64,000 bases of DNA from Lactarius indigo (taxonomy: Eukaryota > Basidiomycota > Agaricomycetes > Russulales > Russulaceae), in assembly GCA_025766275.1 (NCBI GenBank), contig JAFKAC010000004.1, positions 1,302,001-1,366,000 on the forward strand. The letters run 5' to 3'. The notes beneath the pieces are model-generated. The model saw only the letters and a program-made list of their open reading frames with translations. It was not told where the DNA came from and did not search any database. Below are positions 36,901 through 47,000 of this stretch, in pieces. The translations under genes and the position numbers were made by a program. Each line of letters starts with the position of its first letter. Positions within the stretch are counted from its first letter, which is position 1.

Positions 36901-37342
36901 ATGGCGGGGGTTGTTGTGGTGAGCGACGCTTTCCTTTTCGTTTCAACGAGGCGACGGCTAATCGGTGGGTATCCCAGTCGTAAGTCGGGATGGTTTGGAT
37001 GTCCGATCTTATGCGTAATCCCCAGTCGTGTGGTCGTTCGACGCGAGCGCTGTTATATGTCGCCCAGCCCGGGTAATCAAGTAGTACTTCGTACCACGCG
37101 TTTTCGTTTTCAAAGTACTCGACGTCGAGACTCGGATCCGGTGTTCGTTCGAGCGTATACCCTCTGTGGTGTTCCCACACGAGGCCTTTAACCGTAAGAT
37201 CTGTGAGATTGGGTGCTGTCCGTCTGAGTACCAGTCGTTTTTCGGTACTGTCGTTTGAGTCGTGTGCGGGTTCGATATATGCGAACTGTCCGTCCGGGGC
37301 TTCCGCCAGTTTCATTCGTACGGCACTTGTGCGCTGTGCCAT
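30947..37342 (-). CDS. gag-pol: Single-frame Gag-Pol polyprotein of element D (2131 aa)
   Basis: Starts at ATG 37342 (MAQRTSAVRM), 29 nt inside the LTR, and ends at TAG next to the PPT. Approximate residues: Gag capsid-like 170-360; CCHC knuckle CFRCKQSGHLSRDC 422-435; protease LLDSGASQNFID near 536; RT with FVYMDDILIAT at 852-862; RNase H (LQTDASLYAIGA) near 1005; integrase HHCC about 1206-1246 (SFHDSITAGHPGQ ... CHTCQ), DDE at about D1278, D1337 and E1375; chromodomain about 1562-1612 (EWEVERLLDYRTFGRRKTPQ). A C-terminal extension of about 500 residues includes NQPIYYGPLFAKP, a coiled-coil stretch and a final Cys/His-rich patch (CSYCDDEHHLTFEC, CTYC). No frameshift is needed. All key residues are present, so the copy looks competent. 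Confidence 0.95.
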   Translation of the reverse strand: MAQRTSAVRMKLAEAPDGQFAYIEPAHDSNDSTEKRLVLRRTAPNLTDLTVKGLVWEHHRGYTLERTPDPSLDVEYFENENAWYEVLLDYPGWATYNSARVERPHDWGLRIRSDIQTIPTYDWDTHRLAVASLKRKGKRRSPQQPPPFTSLPFPTPPVPMASGSGGTPSTATTNGPLQGGAPTYFNGDRAKSAQFLHEFNQYQRVNRTNERMVSPYQRVALALTLIRGPDVENWNQSQDKKLDEKINHTTHPIAETDERLWNEFVDDFKNAWTDTLSKQTAYAKLTALSMNGEAIDEYIARFEQLAEAAGWDMTAIGTVDLFRRGLKKGLLVACLKRGVMPVTMDDWKVATREEVQRFRTITNCVAALGKGAVPPPKPIAPRPAPRNDVVPMDVDAVNTFTPRQRTPQEQAEWERCRKEGLCFRCKQSGHLSRDCPKKRTGPSRVNEVATVPVQQPATVPPPVLDKQTLISGLLGLSGADRKQMISQMLIEAGLDDDDDLDGDGITEINVLSSTDSTTLTISVDVENEDKVPVLLDSGASQNFIDPVLVQRLTMTTIDVPARQAYNADGTPNQTGTITKACPVTFTWEGREYNTHLYVTTLGRPRIILGHAWFKDTNPDINWSKNQLLGGTRQLTYRRCDRIDTIAQQMAEKFGSSGAEMLPPQYEQYATVFSEEAAKRFPPERLDDHVITLLPDAPPTLQCKIYLLNAKEMEHLDEFLREHLEKGYIRESKSHYASSFFFLKKKDGKLRPVQDYKPLNKITVRDTYPIPLISNILDRLADKTLFTKFDIRWGYNNIRIKDGDQWKAAFKTPRGLFEPMVMYFGLTNSPATFVRAMNRIFRNLLNQHPAELFVYMDDILIATTHDIQRHRMIVNKVLQVLLNESYFLKLSKCEFERTEIDYLGMTIANGTIRMGQDKISGLHDWPRHLTTVKQVRSVLGVLGYQRPFIPRYAHLAQPLTQLLRKDILFEWTTEHTTALDTLISLACSRPALKQPDADLPYSLQTDASLYAIGAILTQPDPRNKHQAVGYFSQAFSPAERNYDVYDREFLALVRGLEHWRHLLVAARHPVTVFTDHANLLHYRSPQHINRRVARLVNTLADYDLRLRHVPGPTLHADSLSRHPALVPTGDDNTGVIVLPPAYFINTACLVSLDNRCRQAQLVALPTDWVDRYHLERPSTSPSLAFHRGRLVIVDDLTLRRGVIESFHDSITAGHPGQTKTTQAIQKHYWWPNMTKDIADYVSGCHTCQANKNLPGRPKPPISPIYPTETALPFHIVALDFIVKLPKSGKYDSILTITDQGCSKASIFIPCREAIDAEQTAALYLRYVVPHYGLPTKVISDRDPRFTASFTRALCAALKVEQNISTAYHPRTDGQSERTNQRLEQYLRVFSNYQQDDWAKWLPIAQYTLNSWTSETTWKTPFELLVGFTPHVHQPTTNATPSPTVTNRLTELKEVRRQAKEAMRTTQLKWVKGTAYQPYRIGDKVWLDATNLKTTHPTTKLAPRRYGPFLVTQRISDIAYALQLPAMWHIHNTFHAGLLTPYKTSEINGAKESNPPPDLIDGEQEWEVERLLDYRTFGRRKTPQYLVRWKGYTTAHDSWEPESNLRTPDLIREYKEAHDITIDSISLMDNAPPRHPPQYPWISDSDTPQWLRAQVNREVERWANVGPTYDARENSPRSREDMWGLSTYITPQGLHRRHSQARTNRRQRLLREALEQIAQEEEEAGLWEGPQSPLTPAPEIPRLAPPSPKPTLALRITNPTPTSPQHPLPPRPSNPLVVDQHRSLLDRIERPDRQWTMTLPTNDYLMEIPLANGTRGRAPFVQFLIDQRDRPVIIATEGRNQPIYYGPLFAKPRNGPDLPADSPDNRDLFRADHPARREVDQALYLLADPGVTAEVYRLRASLVRRDQLVARMKETERAWSEWSTEADEINQRLATARAASRLRPYLSDPLPTLLPFATIRMNNTDRRLDHHRVPVIGSEITLPVPPRQPLRTYAQTAQMTRHAQFPTLHGEASPASQIADEDQRASRHDRRGLPACSYCDDEHHLTFECRQPHTKCATRRVCHVSTTHAHACTYCAWLAMLGRAVDRERATQINARLRAQRRGTPYERPTHFIFRHDYDFSRALDNADRDDHA

Positions 37343-37360
37343 CTAGCGAGGGAGTAGGGG

Positions 37361-37370
37361 GTCTACTCTT
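37361..37370 (-). other. Primer-binding site of element D (self-priming type)
   Basis: Sense AAGAGTAGAC, one nucleotide after the 5' LTR. It is exactly complementary to GTCTACTCTT in the LTR (plus 37503-37512), which begins 34 nt after the TATAAAG box (first T at 37546). No tRNA-like TGG start is present. Confidence 0.7.
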
Positions 37371-37371
37371 A

Positions 37372-37713
37372 TGTTACGGACCAGCGGACCGTTCCGTGAC
37401 GAGAGCGAAGTCGAAAGACTTGTACTTTACCACAAGTCTAGAAGATGCTGCTTGGAGCACTCAAAGAGTACGCAAGTGAGAGGGAAATACTGGATTCAAA
37501 CGAAGAGTAGACAAGGCTTGTACTACTCTATGGCTACCTCTTTATACTCGTACATACTGGGGCTTTTCGGGACTGTTTTCTAGCATTTACGAACTACTGG
37601 TGAGCTGGCAAAGGGTCATCATACGTGGCAGATACCGCTGGCAAGAAATACATTCGCTGGCAATCGATTCGACGTGGCGCGTTTCGTGACCGTGATGTCA
37701 CGCGGGCGTGACA
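37372..37713 (-). repeat. 5' LTR of element D
   Basis: 342 bp partner of 30594-30935, with TATAAAG (sense, 37546-37540) and the inverted repeat AGAGTAG-t-ACAA...TTGT-CTACTCT straddling the predicted RNA start. Confidence 0.94.
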
Positions 37714-40073
37714 TCCTTGCGAATGTTTGGCCACCAGTGATGTCGTTCCACGATACGCTGCGTTCGACTTATCCCTGGGTGTCCATGTACTGGTAGGTCG
37801 TGGTGGTCGTGTATGATAGCTCAGTATGTGGCCATAGGTCCCGTGACGACTAGTCGTCCGTCTTTATACCATTCTCCTTCTATTTTCTTGAGACGATGGG
37901 CGTCGATCCATGTTTTGATTATGGCAGGGTCTTGTCGTCGTCTCGGTTGTTGCATCATGGGGTGTATTTCCAGCGTGCGTGCGACGTTAGCTGCTCGTAC
38001 GAACACTTCCGGAGGTAGGACGACCACACCTTGGTTATCATCCTCCCCCTGATCATAGTCCGGTCGCCTTGATAGGGCGTCTGCTCTACCGTTATGCTTC
38101 CCTTTGATGTGATGGATCTCGAAGTCGTATTCCATCAGTTCCAATACTTCCCGAGCGACCCTTCGGCTGATCTTCTGCGGTGACTTCCAGTACTGCAGGT
38201 TCAGGTGATCCGAGAATATTTTGATTTTGTGTGGGGATCCTGCAAGTAGGGGGCGCCAGTGTCGGAGAGCTTTCACGATAGCGAGAAGCTCTAGATCATA
38301 GATGTCGTAATTGCGTTCTGCTTCGCTTAGCGTCGCAGAGTAGTAACCTATTGGGTGCTTGTGCCCATCACCTTTCTTCTGTAAGAGAACTGCACCCACC
38401 GCGAATCCAGAGGCATCAACTTCTAGTTCGAACTGATCGTGTAAGTTGGGGTGTGCCAGGACCGGTTCTTCCATAACAAGGCGTTTAAGTGTTTTGAACG
38501 CACGGTCTTCTTCTTCCGTCCATCGCCATTCAGTATCTTTTCTCGTGAGTCGGTTCAGTGGTCGGGCGTGGGTGGCAAAGCCTCGGATGAATAAGCGGTA
38601 AAAGTTGCAGAATCCTAAAAAGGAGCGTACGTCCCTGACTTTTGTCGGCGTTGGCCAGTCTCTGATGCCCTGAACTTTTACCGGGTCCATGCGTGTTACC
38701 CCCTTTTCAAGGATTACCCCCAGGTAATCCATCCGAGGCTGATGGAAGAGGCATTTTTCGAGCTTAAAGTAAAGGTCGTGGGCTTGGGCGACACGAAGGA
38801 CGTCCGTTACTGCTGCGATGTGGTCCGCGGAGTCGTGACCGACACGTGTGGCAATACCGATGTCATCCATATAGACCCGGATGACGGTGCCGCGTAGTTC
38901 ATGTTTTGCGATCGTGTCCCGATAGATGTGATTCATCATTGTCTGGAATGTTGCGGGCGAGTTTGTGAGGCCGAAGAACATTACTGTCGGCTCGAAGAGG
39001 CCGAACTTGGTCTTGAAGGCCGCCTTCTCTTGATCTCCATCTCGGATGCGAATGTTGTTGTATCCCCAGCGGATGTCGAGCTTGGTGTAGATGTGCGCAT
39101 TGCTGAGGTCGTAAATGAGGTCTTGAATGAGGGGAAGAGGGTATTGATTGCGTATGGTATGAGCATTGATCACCCGGTAATCCTGTACCGGGCGTAGTTT
39201 TCCGTCTTTCTTTTTAACAAAGAAAAAGGATGATGCATACGGAGAAATGGAGGGGCGAAGATACCCCTGTTTGAGTTTCTCATCCAGGAACTCCTTGAGT
39301 TTGCCTTCCTCTTCTTGCGTCAGTGGGTATATTTTACAGTCTATTGCGGATGGGGCGTTTGGTTTGAAGTCGATTGCGTGATCCCATGGTCTAGCGGGTG
39401 GAAAACGTTGGGATGCTTCTTCACTGAAGAGCTGCCGATATTCCTGGTATACTTCTGGCAGTTCTATTGGCGGTTCCTCTTTCCGTGCTTGGATTGCCAA
39501 CTCCGTGGATGTTGTGGCGCGTAGGTATACATCTTCTTCGTCTAAGGCGTCGACTACTTCTTCCTTTTGGTCATTAGTGAGGGCGGTGGCGATAACGGTG
39601 TGGCGGTGAAGACTGTCCTGCGTACTGATCACCACTGGCATGACTTCCTCGTGTATCACCGCGTCGCGCCAATTGATAGTTGGCTCGTAGGTTGCCAACC
39701 ATGGGTATCCTAGCACGATTTCTTCGGTCCCGATGTCCGTCACTAGGAAGCGCATTGTCCTATGGTACCCCTTGGCGTATACGTCAAGGTCGGTAAAGTG
39801 AGAGATAGACCCAGCTTTGTTTTCTGTTTGGTCTATGTTCCAGATCTTTCGTGGTTGGGCGAGCGGTTGCGTGCCGATCCCCATTTTTGTTACGAAGCTT
39901 GGATGTATGAAATTGTCGGTGGCTCCAGAGTCCACCAATGCTCTTATATCGGCCATTCGGTAATTCGTGCGTATCGAGACTGGAATTCGAAGAGAACGAA
40001 AGCGCGTCATGATTACAGAATTACAGTTTAGAGCCCTCACCCAGACCGATGGGTTCAGGCGTTCCGAAAACCC
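37714..40073 (-). pseudogene. pol: Pol of element B, 5' part (protease to integrase start)
   Basis: From the frameshift heptamer (40067-40073): protease (ALVDSGATDNFIHPSF), RT with VYMDDIGIAT, RNase H (ELEVDASGFAVGAVLL) and the first part of integrase. One TGA at 37821-37823 replaces an Arg codon after GPMATY. Then the zinc region is cut by element D at 37714/30593. The TSD tcctt duplicates host sequence, and frame is kept if D is removed. Otherwise the sequence is open and very close to the intact family-1 copy at 56916. Confidence 0.9.
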
Positions 40074-42043
40074 TCTTTTCCCCACATTTCTTGTAGTATG
40101 AGATCCTTCACCTCGTCCGGGGCATTGGTGACTCCAGTAAGCCACTCTTTGGCTCGTTCTTCGGCTGTCTTACTTGTTGATGCGGCGTTTATCTGAGCCG
40201 GGGGCGTTTCTTGAGCGTAGTAGTCTGTCTCCGTCATTCGGGCAGTCGAAGGCCCCGGATTTTGTGACTGCCACTGTCGCGGTTGTCGGGGGCTAGGACA
40301 ATTCCGTGAGAGATGGCCAGGTGCGTTGCAGTTATAGCATAACACTGTCCTTAGATCTCGCCGGTATCCTCCCCTTCCTCGTCCCCTTGCTCCTGGCCCC
40401 CCTCTCGGCGGGTATGGAGGTAGGTTTGTATACGGTGGCTTACCGTAATCGATTTCCTCCGATCCTGCAAGTCTGGCTTTGGCTCGATCGGCGGACGTAT
40501 CCATTGCCCACGGATTTGCAAGGTTTTGGGGAACCGTCCATCCGGCATTGCCCGTTTTCTTCGGCTTATTGTCCTTGTATTCATCCACTCTTGCTCGAAT
40601 GTGGATGTAATTGCGCTGTCTGCGAAGCGTCGCTCGCTTCCACTCGTCGAACGTTTCTGGTTCGTCCAGATCATATGTCTTCTCGTACAGCTTTTTGGGT
40701 AGCCCTTTGGTAAACAGGTCGATGGTTTGGGGGTCGTTGAGACGGTATCCTGCTTTCCTGGCGGCTTCTTCGAATTCGTTGACGTATTTGTCGATATCTC
40801 CGTCGATCATTTTGAGCCCTTTTCTTAGAAGCGCTTGAGCTTGTTCACGTTCGAGGGTGTTAACGAACCTTTGATTAAAACCCTCTGCTACTGCATTCCA
40901 CAGATCTCTCATGTGTTGATCTATTCCGCGTTGTATCTGCCGATTGAGCCATTTGAGGTACGAAAGTACCCATTCGCTGACCGATACCCCCTTTATGTAG
41001 GATAGGAATAGGAGGCTTCGTCGATAGTCGTTGCGCATAACCGAGGTGTCGAGGTTCATTCCCCAATATACGTGCCATTGTGTGAGGAATGAGTCCACTT
41101 TAGTACGGTCTCCGTCAAAGATGGTGGGAGGTTCACCGGTCAGTTTTTCGTGGCCATGTCCTCCTCCTCCTGCACCGCCTCCCCCGCCGCCGCCCCCTCC
41201 TGGTGGTCCTCCTTCTGGTGGGTTATTTGGGAGGTCAGGTGGATTTCCTCCCCCCCCTGGACGTCGGGGAAAGTCTCCTCCCGGTGGCCCTCCCCATCCT
41301 GGTGGAGGGTCTAGTGGTATTCCTCGTTTCCTTCCATCCCCCGACGGGGGGTCTCCTTGGTCGGGTCCGATAGCCCGAAAGATTGCTGCGTCATCTGCGG
41401 TCATGCGATGCCCTGTTTCAGGGTTAATGGGCATGAGATTTTGCTGTGACTCTTGTCTGATTGCTTCGGCCGCTTCTCGTGCCGCTTGTTCTCTGACAAT
41501 CATGATTTCTTCGGCTGTCATAGTGGTAGTTGCCATTTCTGCTGCTGGCGATCGTACGTGAATGATGTCTGGCTGATCTGAGATGTGTAGAGACTCAGCT
41601 TGCTGGATAGTGTATTGTTCAATAGGCCCGACGCTTGCGGGTCGATTTTCTTCGCTTTGTTTGTCTTCTTCGGTTTCTTCGCTAACCGCCTCTCCAGTGG
41701 AGTGTTCTCGTAGTTGACCGTCAATAGGTCCCCAATCAGCTCGTGAATTGAGCTCGCGTGCGTCTATGTCGCACTGGTACTGTCTTCCTGCGGGTCTAAC
41801 GACGTCCCAGCGGTGATCTACGGGGTTCCACGTAATTTCTACCCAACACAGGTGGTTGAAGTTGAACTCAACAGGTCTAAACCTTGTAGGTCCGTTGAAC
41901 TCTACAAAGTATCCGGTCTCGTCTCCTCGGTCTCTCCACCTGGCTGCTCCTAGAAATCGGGTTGGTACGTTGCGGTCTCCTCTTCGTTCTAGATGGTAGG
42001 GACGGAAGCTCGTCCACTGGTCTCTGGTATTGACAGTCGCCAC
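40055..42043 (-). CDS. gag: Gag of element B (open, non-AUG start proposed)
   Basis: Open frame of 662 codons from a GTG at 42043, 22 nt inside the LTR: conserved N-terminal domain, acidic linker, Gly-run (GGGGGGGGGAGGGG), capsid-like region (FLTQWHVYWGMN), CCHC knuckle CYNCNAPGHLSRNC, end at TGA within the frameshift hairpin (40033-40060). The first ATG of any frame after the predicted RNA start is the one at about 41536 (EMATTTM). Upstream of the GTG the frame is shifted by one nucleotide relative to element I, which argues that coding begins at or near this GTG. Confidence 0.85.
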   Translation of the reverse strand: MATVNTRDQWTSFRPYHLERRGDRNVPTRFLGAARWRDRGDETGYFVEFNGPTRFRPVEFNFNHLCWVEITWNPVDHRWDVVRPAGRQYQCDIDARELNSRADWGPIDGQLREHSTGEAVSEETEEDKQSEENRPASVGPIEQYTIQQAESLHISDQPDIIHVRSPAAEMATTTMTAEEIMIVREQAAREAAEAIRQESQQNLMPINPETGHRMTADDAAIFRAIGPDQGDPPSGDGRKRGIPLDPPPGWGGPPGGDFPRRPGGGGNPPDLPNNPPEGGPPGGGGGGGGGAGGGGHGHEKLTGEPPTIFDGDRTKVDSFLTQWHVYWGMNLDTSVMRNDYRRSLLFLSYIKGVSVSEWVLSYLKWLNRQIQRGIDQHMRDLWNAVAEGFNQRFVNTLEREQAQALLRKGLKMIDGDIDKYVNEFEEAARKAGYRLNDPQTIDLFTKGLPKKLYEKTYDLDEPETFDEWKRATLRRQRNYIHIRARVDEYKDNKPKKTGNAGWTVPQNLANPWAMDTSADRAKARLAGSEEIDYGKPPYTNLPPYPPRGGPGARGRGRGGYRRDLRTVLCYNCNAPGHLSRNCPSPRQPRQWQSQNPGPSTARMTETDYYAQETPPAQINAASTSKTAEERAKEWLTGVTNAPDEVKDLILQEMWGKEGFRNA

Positions 42044-42064
42044 AATGAATGATCTTGGTCTTAA

Positions 42065-42521
42065 TGTAACGTCGTCACGACGTTAGCTCGACTTGAGCTC
42101 GGTAAGGCGACTTGGCAACTTAGCTAATCACGCCGGTGGGCGTATGGCACGAAGGCAACTTTCTAGATGTTCGAAGACACTAGTATAACTGCGATACTCA
42201 AACCCAGATATAGGGCGAGGCTTTCGAAGATGTAGGACAGAGAAGTGACGATTGAAGAAGACCAAGATGGCGTATCTTGGTCTTCCGCAGCTATCTTAAA
42301 TACAGGAAGAGCAGGCTTTCAAGCGCTGCTATGAGTCACAGTATCGTAGCATCCAACGTATCGCGTAAGTACCGCAATCCTAATACTACTACTACTTGTA
42401 CTAGGATCGAGTCATCCCTCAACGCCTAACTCCTATCGTAAATGCCGAGTCTGTGACTAATCTACCTTACCGCCGTAGTCACAACCGGTACAGTAAGGGT
42501 TCAATACGCGCGACCGTAACA
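42065..42521 (-). repeat. 5' LTR of element B
   Basis: 457 bp partner of 27722-28178; followed on the sense strand by TTAAGACCAAGAT. Outer edge abuts TSD ctgac. Confidence 0.93.
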
Positions 42522-43553
42522 CTGACCCAGTTGAAAGAAGCCCGACAATTGGCCCAAGACCTTATCAAGAAGGCACAAGATAGTTGGATTAAGCACAAGG
42601 ATACCCCGCAGTACCAGGTCAGTGACCAGGTATGGCTGGAAGGGAAACATCTGAGGACCAATCAACCCATGGCGAAACTCATGGTGTGATGCTACGGGCC
42701 ATTTAAAGTAGTTCAGGTGATGTCCCCTTACAACTATCGACTTGAACTTCCCACACAGTGGAGCATCCATCTGGTGTTCCATATAGATCTTCTCACACCC
42801 TACAAGAACACTGCCTTTCATGGGGAGAATTTCTCAAGTCCACCACCAGACCTCGTGGAAGGCGAGGAGGAATACAAGGTTGAGGCAGTTCTAGACTCCT
42901 GGCACTTCGGCAGAAGAAGGAAGTTGCAGTATCTCATCAAATGGAAGGGGTATCCTGACTTGGAAAACCAGTGGGTCGACAAGGAAGATGTGTTTGCCCT
43001 GGAAGCAATAGAGGCATATCAAATGGCCCGAACATCCGTACATCACCTTAAAAGCCAGCCAGTGGGTGATCAGGGAGAGTATCCCTCCTACATCCGATCC
43101 TCTCATACCTCTATGCCCACTTCTCCCCTCAGACATGTCACCACGGCGATCCTCCTCAATCAAGTTGCACAAGATGCCGCCAACCTCATTGAAGACGACA
43201 AAGAAACTGTGGTTCAACAGGTCCAGCTCACTCCATACACACCTGCAAACCTGCAAATGGGGCATATCACCGCTCAAGAATGGGCTAATGTCTTACAGAG
43301 GTTCCCCGATCCGACCCGCCAGCCCAACGACAAGCAGCATGCCGTCGCTCACATCTTCCAAGACAACAACAGCAATCATGAGCACATCATGGTCATCCCC
43401 CTGGGTGACGACCTCATCAGCACATGGGGAATTCTCCCTGCTGAGTGTCCCCTCAAAGACCCAACAGGAGTTAGAAGCAGTGGAGGACTGGCGGAGGTTA
43501 GTGAAGGATTGGGTGGATGAACAGTTGCGCTTAGCGCAGAAGAGATTAAGCGA
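42522..43553 (+). pseudogene. pol: Element C, 3' half second segment: integrase end, chromodomain, extension
   Basis: Resumes after element B with QLKEARQLAQDLIKKAQDSW, includes a TGA near 42688 (CGA expected in the AARRHGPF motif), the chromodomain (EEYKVEAVLDSWHFGRRRKL ... WKGYPDLENQW) and the start of the C-terminal extension, and stops abruptly at RLAQKRLSD where a family-2 LTR begins at 43554. The remaining tail of C is not in the window. Confidence 0.9.
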
Positions 43554-44053
43554 TGTTACACTCCACTGGTGTCAGTCCAACTTGGACTTGTAGGAGGCAT
43601 AATCGACTTAGCGAAGTATAGGCGAATGGGGATCATGTGTCAACCCAACGCAAGCTGAACAGGGGCACACTGGCACACACTGCAGCTAATGTGAAGAAGT
43701 ACTATTTCTTGGTGAATAGAAGTGGAGGCACACTTAGTCAAAGACTAAGGTAGATATGAGATGAGTCAAGATGGTGGATTGAAGAAGACCAAGATGGGGA
43801 CTCTTGGTCTTCTAAGACGACTACTTATACAGATACACGTGGGCTTTAAAGCGCCGCTAGAATAGTAAGAGACCAATAGCGTAACTAGCTCGAACCCTAG
43901 TACAGCTATCCTAGGAATGAGTCATACATGAGTCACAATCACATGCGAACTACTATGCTGACTGATACGTTGTAAGAGTCCATGACTAATACTAATACTG
44001 GGCCATAGTCATAACCGGCCATGAGTCGTTCGTAACAAGTCCGTACCATAACA
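43554..44053 (-). repeat. Left (3') LTR of element F
   Basis: TGTTACACTCC...CCATAACA, 500 bp, followed by the polypurine tract complement. Divergent from E LTRs, with many CpG losses. Confidence 0.9.
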
Positions 44054-44082
44054 TCACCCCCTTTTCAGGAGTGAGGCCCACC

Positions 44083-47000
44083 TCACAAGTCGATAGTGTC
44101 CCTGCTAACCTGTCTTACGGCCTCGATCTCATCTTCGATCCTTGGTAAGGCGTTAGCACGCTCCAGCCTATAGATGGAGTCCATCTTGCGATGGTGGACA
44201 ACTCCCTTCTCTTCTTGAAGACGCCAGATGCGCCCTTTGAGCTGGTCTTCGGTGAATGCAAACTGCCTGTAGCGACACACCTCCTCTGTAAGCGTAACGT
44301 CGCCGATGTGCTGGAGCATGGCATCAGCGGGATGACGATCTCTGAGTAGGAAGAGATCTTCATGCGCGATGAAAGTGCAGTTGTCGTGCGGGAGGTGTGG
44401 TGTGGCGTATAGTGGTTTCCCATAAATGTATGGGGATCCCGGAACTATTCCGAGAACGAAGGGGTCGCCGGCCTTGATGATTTGTATGTGCAAGGCCTGT
44501 ACTGCAAGTCCGTTGGGGAGACGGACCAGGAACGGAACGTAATTGGGTCATCCATTGACCCGGAACCCCTCAGGGATAATGATGCTGAGGGTGCTGTCAT
44601 CTGCTCCGAGTGGCGTACAACGAGCAGCGTGGGGTGCTGTGATGTATCCTCGGTGCATAGGCGCTCCGTCTGTGTCGACGAGATAGGGAGTAGCCTCTGT
44701 GGCTCCAGTGTGCCGTTCATAGTCAAGGAATGGGTGTCATGAGGGGTAGTAATCGTCATAGAGGTCGTCATGCGTAGCTTGGTCCAATACTCCCTCCGCT
44801 CCTTCGCCATCTTGCGCCGCAAGGCAGCAATATGCAATTGCTCGGCCTGCCACTTCCGCACTGTCTCCTTCCACTCCCGCTTGTAGTTCTTCATTGCGTC
44901 GGGTCCCTTCAGAGACCGTGAGAGCCGCTTGAAGCTGGAAGAGTTCATCTTCCATGATGGTGTGGGTTGTGGCTCTGGTGTCGGGGTCGACGATATTGTA
45001 CAGTGGCTGAGGTGTTGGTTGAATTGGCATTGGGTCGTCAGAGACCACTCCTGTTGTGGGCATGGGAAACCGTCACAATGCCTCGGACAGGTCTGCTGCA
45101 CTGTCTCATTGTTGTAGTGCCTGTTCTTCTGTGGGTCGTTCGTTGCAGGGATGCTGTGCAGCTTGTTGATGAGCTCTCCGCTGTTCAGTGGTGGCTGGAA
45201 CGACAAGGCTAGGGGAGACGAGGGGGGCGACGATGGTTTCGAGGAGGTCAAGGTGGTCATTGCGAGGGATAGAGGACATGAGAGGGGATGGTGACTTATC
45301 GCGTTGAATGGCGGCCCTTATATGCACTTCTCGTTCGGGGTTGGAATTTTTAAACTCCCAAATGGCTTCATCAGCGAAGACGTCATCCTTATCGACCCAC
45401 TGGTTGTCCAAGTCAAGGTAACCCTTCCATTTGACAAGATATTGCAGCCGACGTCTTCTGCCGAATCGCTGAGAGTCCAGAATCTTCTCGACTTTGTATT
45501 CTTCTTCGTTATCGACCAAATCTGGTGGTGGGCGCTGATAGTTTGGTCCGTGCGTGGGTGTTTCACGATAAGGTGTGAGAAGATCTATGTGGAACACATC
45601 ATGGATGCTCCACTGCGTGGGAAGCTCGAGGCGATAGTTGACAGGGGACATCACCTGGATGACCTTACATGGTCCATGTCGTTTGGCTGCTAGTTTTGTG
45701 GTTGGCTGGTGTGTATGTAAGTGGCGTCCTTCTAGCCACACAAGGTCGCCTTCCTTGAACTTGGGTGTATCTTTATGTTTGACCCATGACTTTTGCGCCC
45801 TGAGCATGCAGGAGAAGGCGCGCTGTCGCGCTTGCTTGAACTGGTCTAACCTTAGCGACACCTGTGGGATAGGGGAAGGCCTATCGGTCCAATCAGCACG
45901 AGGGTTGAACCCTGATAAGAGAAAGAAGGGGGACTCCCGTGTGGTCTCGTTAGGCCAATTGTTATGCGTGAATTCTGCCATGGGTAGATAGCGAACCCAA
46001 TCATCTTGTCGCTCGTTTACCCAGAAACGGAGATATTGTTCCAACCACTGGTTGGTTCGTTCTGATTGGCCATCGGTTCTAGGGTGATAAGCGGTGGAGA
46101 TGTTTTGGCTGATGCCAAGGATTTTGCATATCTCCCGCATGAACTTGGATGCAAAGCGAGGATCCCGATCACTGATAACACGCAAGGGGAGTCCGAATCG
46201 TGGAAATACATGGGAAACGTACAGGGCGGCCGTTCCCTCGGCTGTTATTTCTTCATTACAAGGGATGAAGACGGCAGCTTTGGTACAGTCATGATCTGTT
46301 ACTGTGAGAATAGAGTTGTAACCCCGGGAGATGGGGAGTTTGGTGATGAAATCCACTGTGATAGTCTCAAATGGCAGGGCTTCTGGTTTGGGGTAAATGG
46401 GTTGTAGAGACGCTCTGATGGGGCGAAGGTTGACTTTGTGCCGTTGGCATTCTGCGCAGCCTTTAACATAGTCTTGAACATCGTTCTTCATTTGTGGCCA
46501 CCAGTAATGTCGTTTGGTAAGTTGGAGAGTGCGCTTGATTCCTGGGTGACCGTAGACAGGAGAGTCATGGTGAGCGGCAATGATGGTGCGCTTGTCGTGG
46601 ATACCACCAGTGACCACTCGGTGTCCGTCTTTGTACCATGTTCCTTTGATGTCTTTTAGTTTGTGAGTGTCAACCCAAGGTTTCAACTTAGCTGTGTCTT
46701 GTTCGTAAATTGGGTGTTCCGGGGTCATTTCTACTGGTAGGATTTCGGGTCTCCAGTGTGGATGTTGCGGTTCTTCCATTGTAGTGGCACGTGCAAAGAT
46801 GCTTTCTGGCAATACTGTCACCCCTTCGTTGTCATTTTCTCCTTGATCATAATCTGGCCTTCGTGATAGTGCGTCAGCACGTCCGTTGGAGGTGCCCTTG
46901 ATGTGATGAATCTCAAAATCATATTCGGAGAGTTCGAGTACTTCCCTGGCCACATGCCTGCTAATCTTTTGTGGTGATTTCCAATATTGTAGGTTAAGGT

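Larger units (their letters stand above)
30594..37713 (-). mobile_element. Element D: intact Ty3/Gypsy chromovirus, family 3
   Basis: 342-bp LTRs at both ends and perfect TSD tcctt (30589-30593, 37714-37718). By eye the LTRs differ at three sites, all CpG transitions, all in the left copy. One uninterrupted Gag-Pol frame fills the interior. Inserted into the integrase zinc-finger region of element B. Confidence 0.96.
27722..42521 (-). mobile_element. Element B: family-1 chromovirus carrying nested element D
   Basis: 457-bp LTRs at 27722-28178 and 42065-42521 with ctgac at 27717-27721 and 42522-42526. Without D (7120 bp plus one TSD copy) it is about 7.7 kb. By eye the LTRs differ at four sites, all CpG-type transitions. 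Gag is open; pol has one stop (TGA 37821-37823) and is split by D in the integrase zinc region. It sits inside element C in opposite orientation. Confidence 0.95.
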
